Assembly: GCA_030544235.1 (NCBI GenBank)
Contig: CM060470.1
Span: 17,136,356 to 17,200,355 of the forward strand
DNA: 64,000 nucleotides
From: Lepturacanthus savala
Lineage: Eukaryota > Chordata > Actinopteri > Scombriformes > Trichiuridae
Direction: 5' to 3'
Each line of letters opens with the position of its first letter. Within the stretch, counting starts at the first letter, position 1. This document shows, one piece after another, positions 61,530 to 64,000 of the stretch. The notes under the pieces were generated by a model. The model did not search any database and had not been told where the DNA came from. It saw only the letters and a list, made by a program, of their open reading frames with translations. The position numbers and the translations under genes are program-made.

Positions 61530-63464
61530 TTAACTGGTGGCCTTGGCGAAGGTTTAGCTTCTCTTTCTACTGCGGTAAACTGACAAACCACTGGGATATG
61601 ATACTTTATCAGTGCAGTAATAAAAAAAAAATACACACACACACACACACACATACCGTACACACATCTCAAAAGTGCCCATGTGATTCCCTCTTCCCTG
61701 TTTTAATCCCAGTCAAATCCTGCCATTATAGAAAGAAAAAAAATAAATAAAACCCTCCCATCTCCGTCTCCCCGTTATCTGTCCGTCCTTCCCTTTCCCC
61801 AATTTGGTGCAATCTTTCACCCCTCGCGATCCATTATTTTCAGGACGAGGGGGAAAAAAATGACAATAAAATCCCCTTAAATCTGTTGAGAGTGAGGCCT
61901 GGCCTGAAGGTGACCCCTCTATTCTCATCAGCCGCAGTCCCACTTTTCACCCACCTCCTCTGATAGCTCTGACACATGGTGGCTGCCATTCACCTCTTAG
62001 ATTCCCTTCTCACACCAGATACTGTCTGAGCCGCCGCCACCACCACAGTCCTAATTCATCTCACCTGATACACCCACACACACACACACACAGCTAGACA
62101 CACACACACACAGTGGCAAAGAAAATTTTAATAATAATTTCAGCAGAGTGGTATGATTGGATACGTTCCCGTAGAGAGAGATCGAGGAAAAAAGCAAAAA
62201 CAGCAGAGGTGAGAGATGGAAAAGAGAGAGAGAGAGACTGTGTGTGGATGAAAGCATCTAATGACTTTGCTTCTATCTCATTTGCGGATCCTTTCTCCCC
62301 TTGGTCTAGATTACAACGTTATCCCCGTGCCAAAATAAAGGCTTATCAGGCTGAGGTTTTCTCATGTGCTCCGCCTGTACGTTCGCCGCGGTGCGAAGGA
62401 TCGGTTTAACGCGGGGACTATCTTGATGGAGGAACTCGTGTGCCCTTCCCGTCCATGTGCTGCGCTCGGAGGAACGGAGCTGTTTGTGTATGCAATGTGT
62501 TTCCCCCCCCGAACACCATCCATTCCTCTTCATTTCTCCATCTCCGACCTGGATCTGAATTTAAATCGAGTATGTACATTAATGCTTTGGTAGATGGTTA
62601 TCCAAAGTGACAGGCTTCTAACAATGATTATAAGATGCTTATTACCTTATGATGCAGTAATAAGACTTTTGACGTGTTATAAGACTATAAAAGTTAATAA
62701 TAGCATTATACATAGCTTATAATCAAACAAATAAGAAACTTGTTAATAATAAGCAGTAATAAGTTAATAATACCATTATAAATATAATTGTTGTTAGATT
62801 ACAAGATATTTATAAGAACTTATGAGAAACGTATTTGTACCTGATTAAGAACATTACTAAAAGCATTTAGTATCTTATAATTGTTTATAACAGTGTTACA
62901 AATACATGCATTGTTAAATTCACATAACTATTAGGTTGTTAAACCTTTTTTAAGCTCCTTTGTTACTTAAGGCACAAAATGAGGCATTGCTCTTAATTAG
63001 GATCCTATATTTTTATATTTAATAAAGCACCAAGAACACCTTAGTACATGTTTAAGGTTGTCAGTTTTTTTTAATTAGTCATTTAAATAAAAAAATAAAT
63101 GAAATTTAATCAAGTGGCTTCATCAGCATCGAGACTGTGATGTGAAAAGAAAAAAAAAAGATAAAAAAGAAAAAAAAAACAACATAATCAGACAAGCACA
63201 CAATCAGTATACAGAACGCCACAGTCAAGGCCAGACAGCCACAATCAGACAATCAGCATGAATTAATAAATGCAGTCACAAGAAACATCAGATAAAACAT
63301 GCTTAAAACCCACAAGGGGAATGGAGTTCATTTCATTTAAAAACTGCATAGCACCTGAAACCAGTTCTGCCAAGATAAGTGGATATGTAAGGTTAAAAGT
63401 TTAAGTGTAGTTATTAGATCATGCGGGGGGTAGTTTCTCTCTCTCCCTCCCTCTGTATCATAAC

Positions 63465-63557
<93 letters not shown>
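63465..63557. repeat. Palindromic compound microsatellite (CT)14(AT)18(AG)14
   Basis: CT tract 63465-63492, AT tract 63493-63528, AG tract 63529-63557. The whole block is its own reverse complement. Confidence 0.95.
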
Positions 63558-63561
<4 letters not shown>

Positions 63562-63728
63562 AGATTTGAGCAATATAAATTTGACTTTTCTTTAATTTTG
63601 AGTAAAAAAAGTAAAACCTCTAGGCCGACAGTGACAAGAAACAAACGGTCAATCTAATGCCAAACCAACACCACTACAAATCAGATGCAATACAATAGAT
63701 GAAAAAAATAAATAAATAAACATATTTA

Positions 63729-64000
63729 CACTACCAGTCAAAAGTTTGGGGTCACTTAGAAATTCCTTTATTTTTGAAAGAAAAGCACTGTTTTTGTTCA
63801 ATGAAGGTAATTTAATCAGAAATAAACTCTATACATTTCTAATGTGGTAGATGTCTATTCTAGCTGTAAAAGTCTGGTTTTTGGTGTAATATCTACATAG
63901 GTGTATAGCGGATCATTTCCAGCAACTATCACTCCAGTGTTCTAATGGTACAATGTGTTTGCTCATTGCATCAGAAGGCTAATGGATGATTAGAAAACCC
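63729..64000 (+). mobile_element. Tc1-like transposon, 5' end (continues past window)
   Basis: Starts at a TA (63727-63728) with CACTACCAGTCAAAAGTTTG, a familiar Tc1-like terminus in fish. It runs through GAAAGAAAAGCACTG and ATCTACATAGGTGTATAG to the window edge. The transposase frame, if kept, would lie beyond 64000. A reverse copy of the same region is at 3166-3462. Confidence 0.8.

Noticed and set aside
62113..62409. 98-residue plus-strand frame
   Set aside because: Basic, low-complexity start (GA-rich repeat) and no domain. The region is better treated as unique non-coding DNA, possibly conserved.

Overview
The window reads as nuclear DNA of a teleost fish. It is AT-rich, has many (CA)n/(GT)n and (AT)n microsatellites, and carries fish-type interspersed repeats: L2-like LINEs, Tc1-like transposons, a tRNA-derived SINE and several MITE families. 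There is no sign of bacterial gene organisation, rRNA, CRISPR or operons.

The only host gene I can support is the 3' half of tmeff2 (tomoregulin-2, a transmembrane protein with follistatin-like and EGF-like domains), on the minus strand. Five coding exons lie at 30941-31037, 18312-18460, 13113-13239, 4932-5090 and 2885-2981. Every junction has GT..AG borders on the minus strand, and the codon phases fit exactly (2, 1, 2, 2 carried bases), giving a continuous 208-residue C-terminal reading frame. In order it encodes a short acidic/linker segment, the second follistatin/Kazal-type module, one EGF-like module, one transmembrane helix, and a 31-residue basic cytoplasmic tail ending in stop. The 3' UTR probably runs down to about 2061. 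The signal peptide and first follistatin module were not found, so the first exons probably lie beyond 64000 and the 33 kb above 31037 would be intron. Whether this is the a or b teleost paralogue cannot be told from here.

Layout: 1-1052, 3' end of an L2-like LINE; 1053-2060, unrecognised; 2061-2981, tmeff2 3' UTR and last exon; 2982-31037, remaining exons and four introns with microsatellites, a Tc1-derived MITE near 9.5 kb and dispersed repeats; 31038-64000, presumed large intron with a near-complete SINE (32.2-32.5 kb), hAT-like MITE (33.7-34.1 kb), LINE remnants (41.8 and 44.3-45.3 kb), an LTR-like block (51.9-52.5 kb), a dead Tc1-like transposon (54.65-55.97 kb), and the start of another Tc1-like element at the window end.

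The most notable feature is how the microsatellites sit against the tmeff2 splice sites. The 8 kb intron ahead of the transmembrane exon has a CA tract 6 bases after its donor and a GT tract of about 83 bases ending 8 bases before its acceptor, with no polypyrimidine tract. The same exon also has a CA tract just after its own donor, and it is in-frame skippable. This suggests RNA-structure-dependent splicing with a possible soluble isoform. I saw no wholly new multi-gene system.
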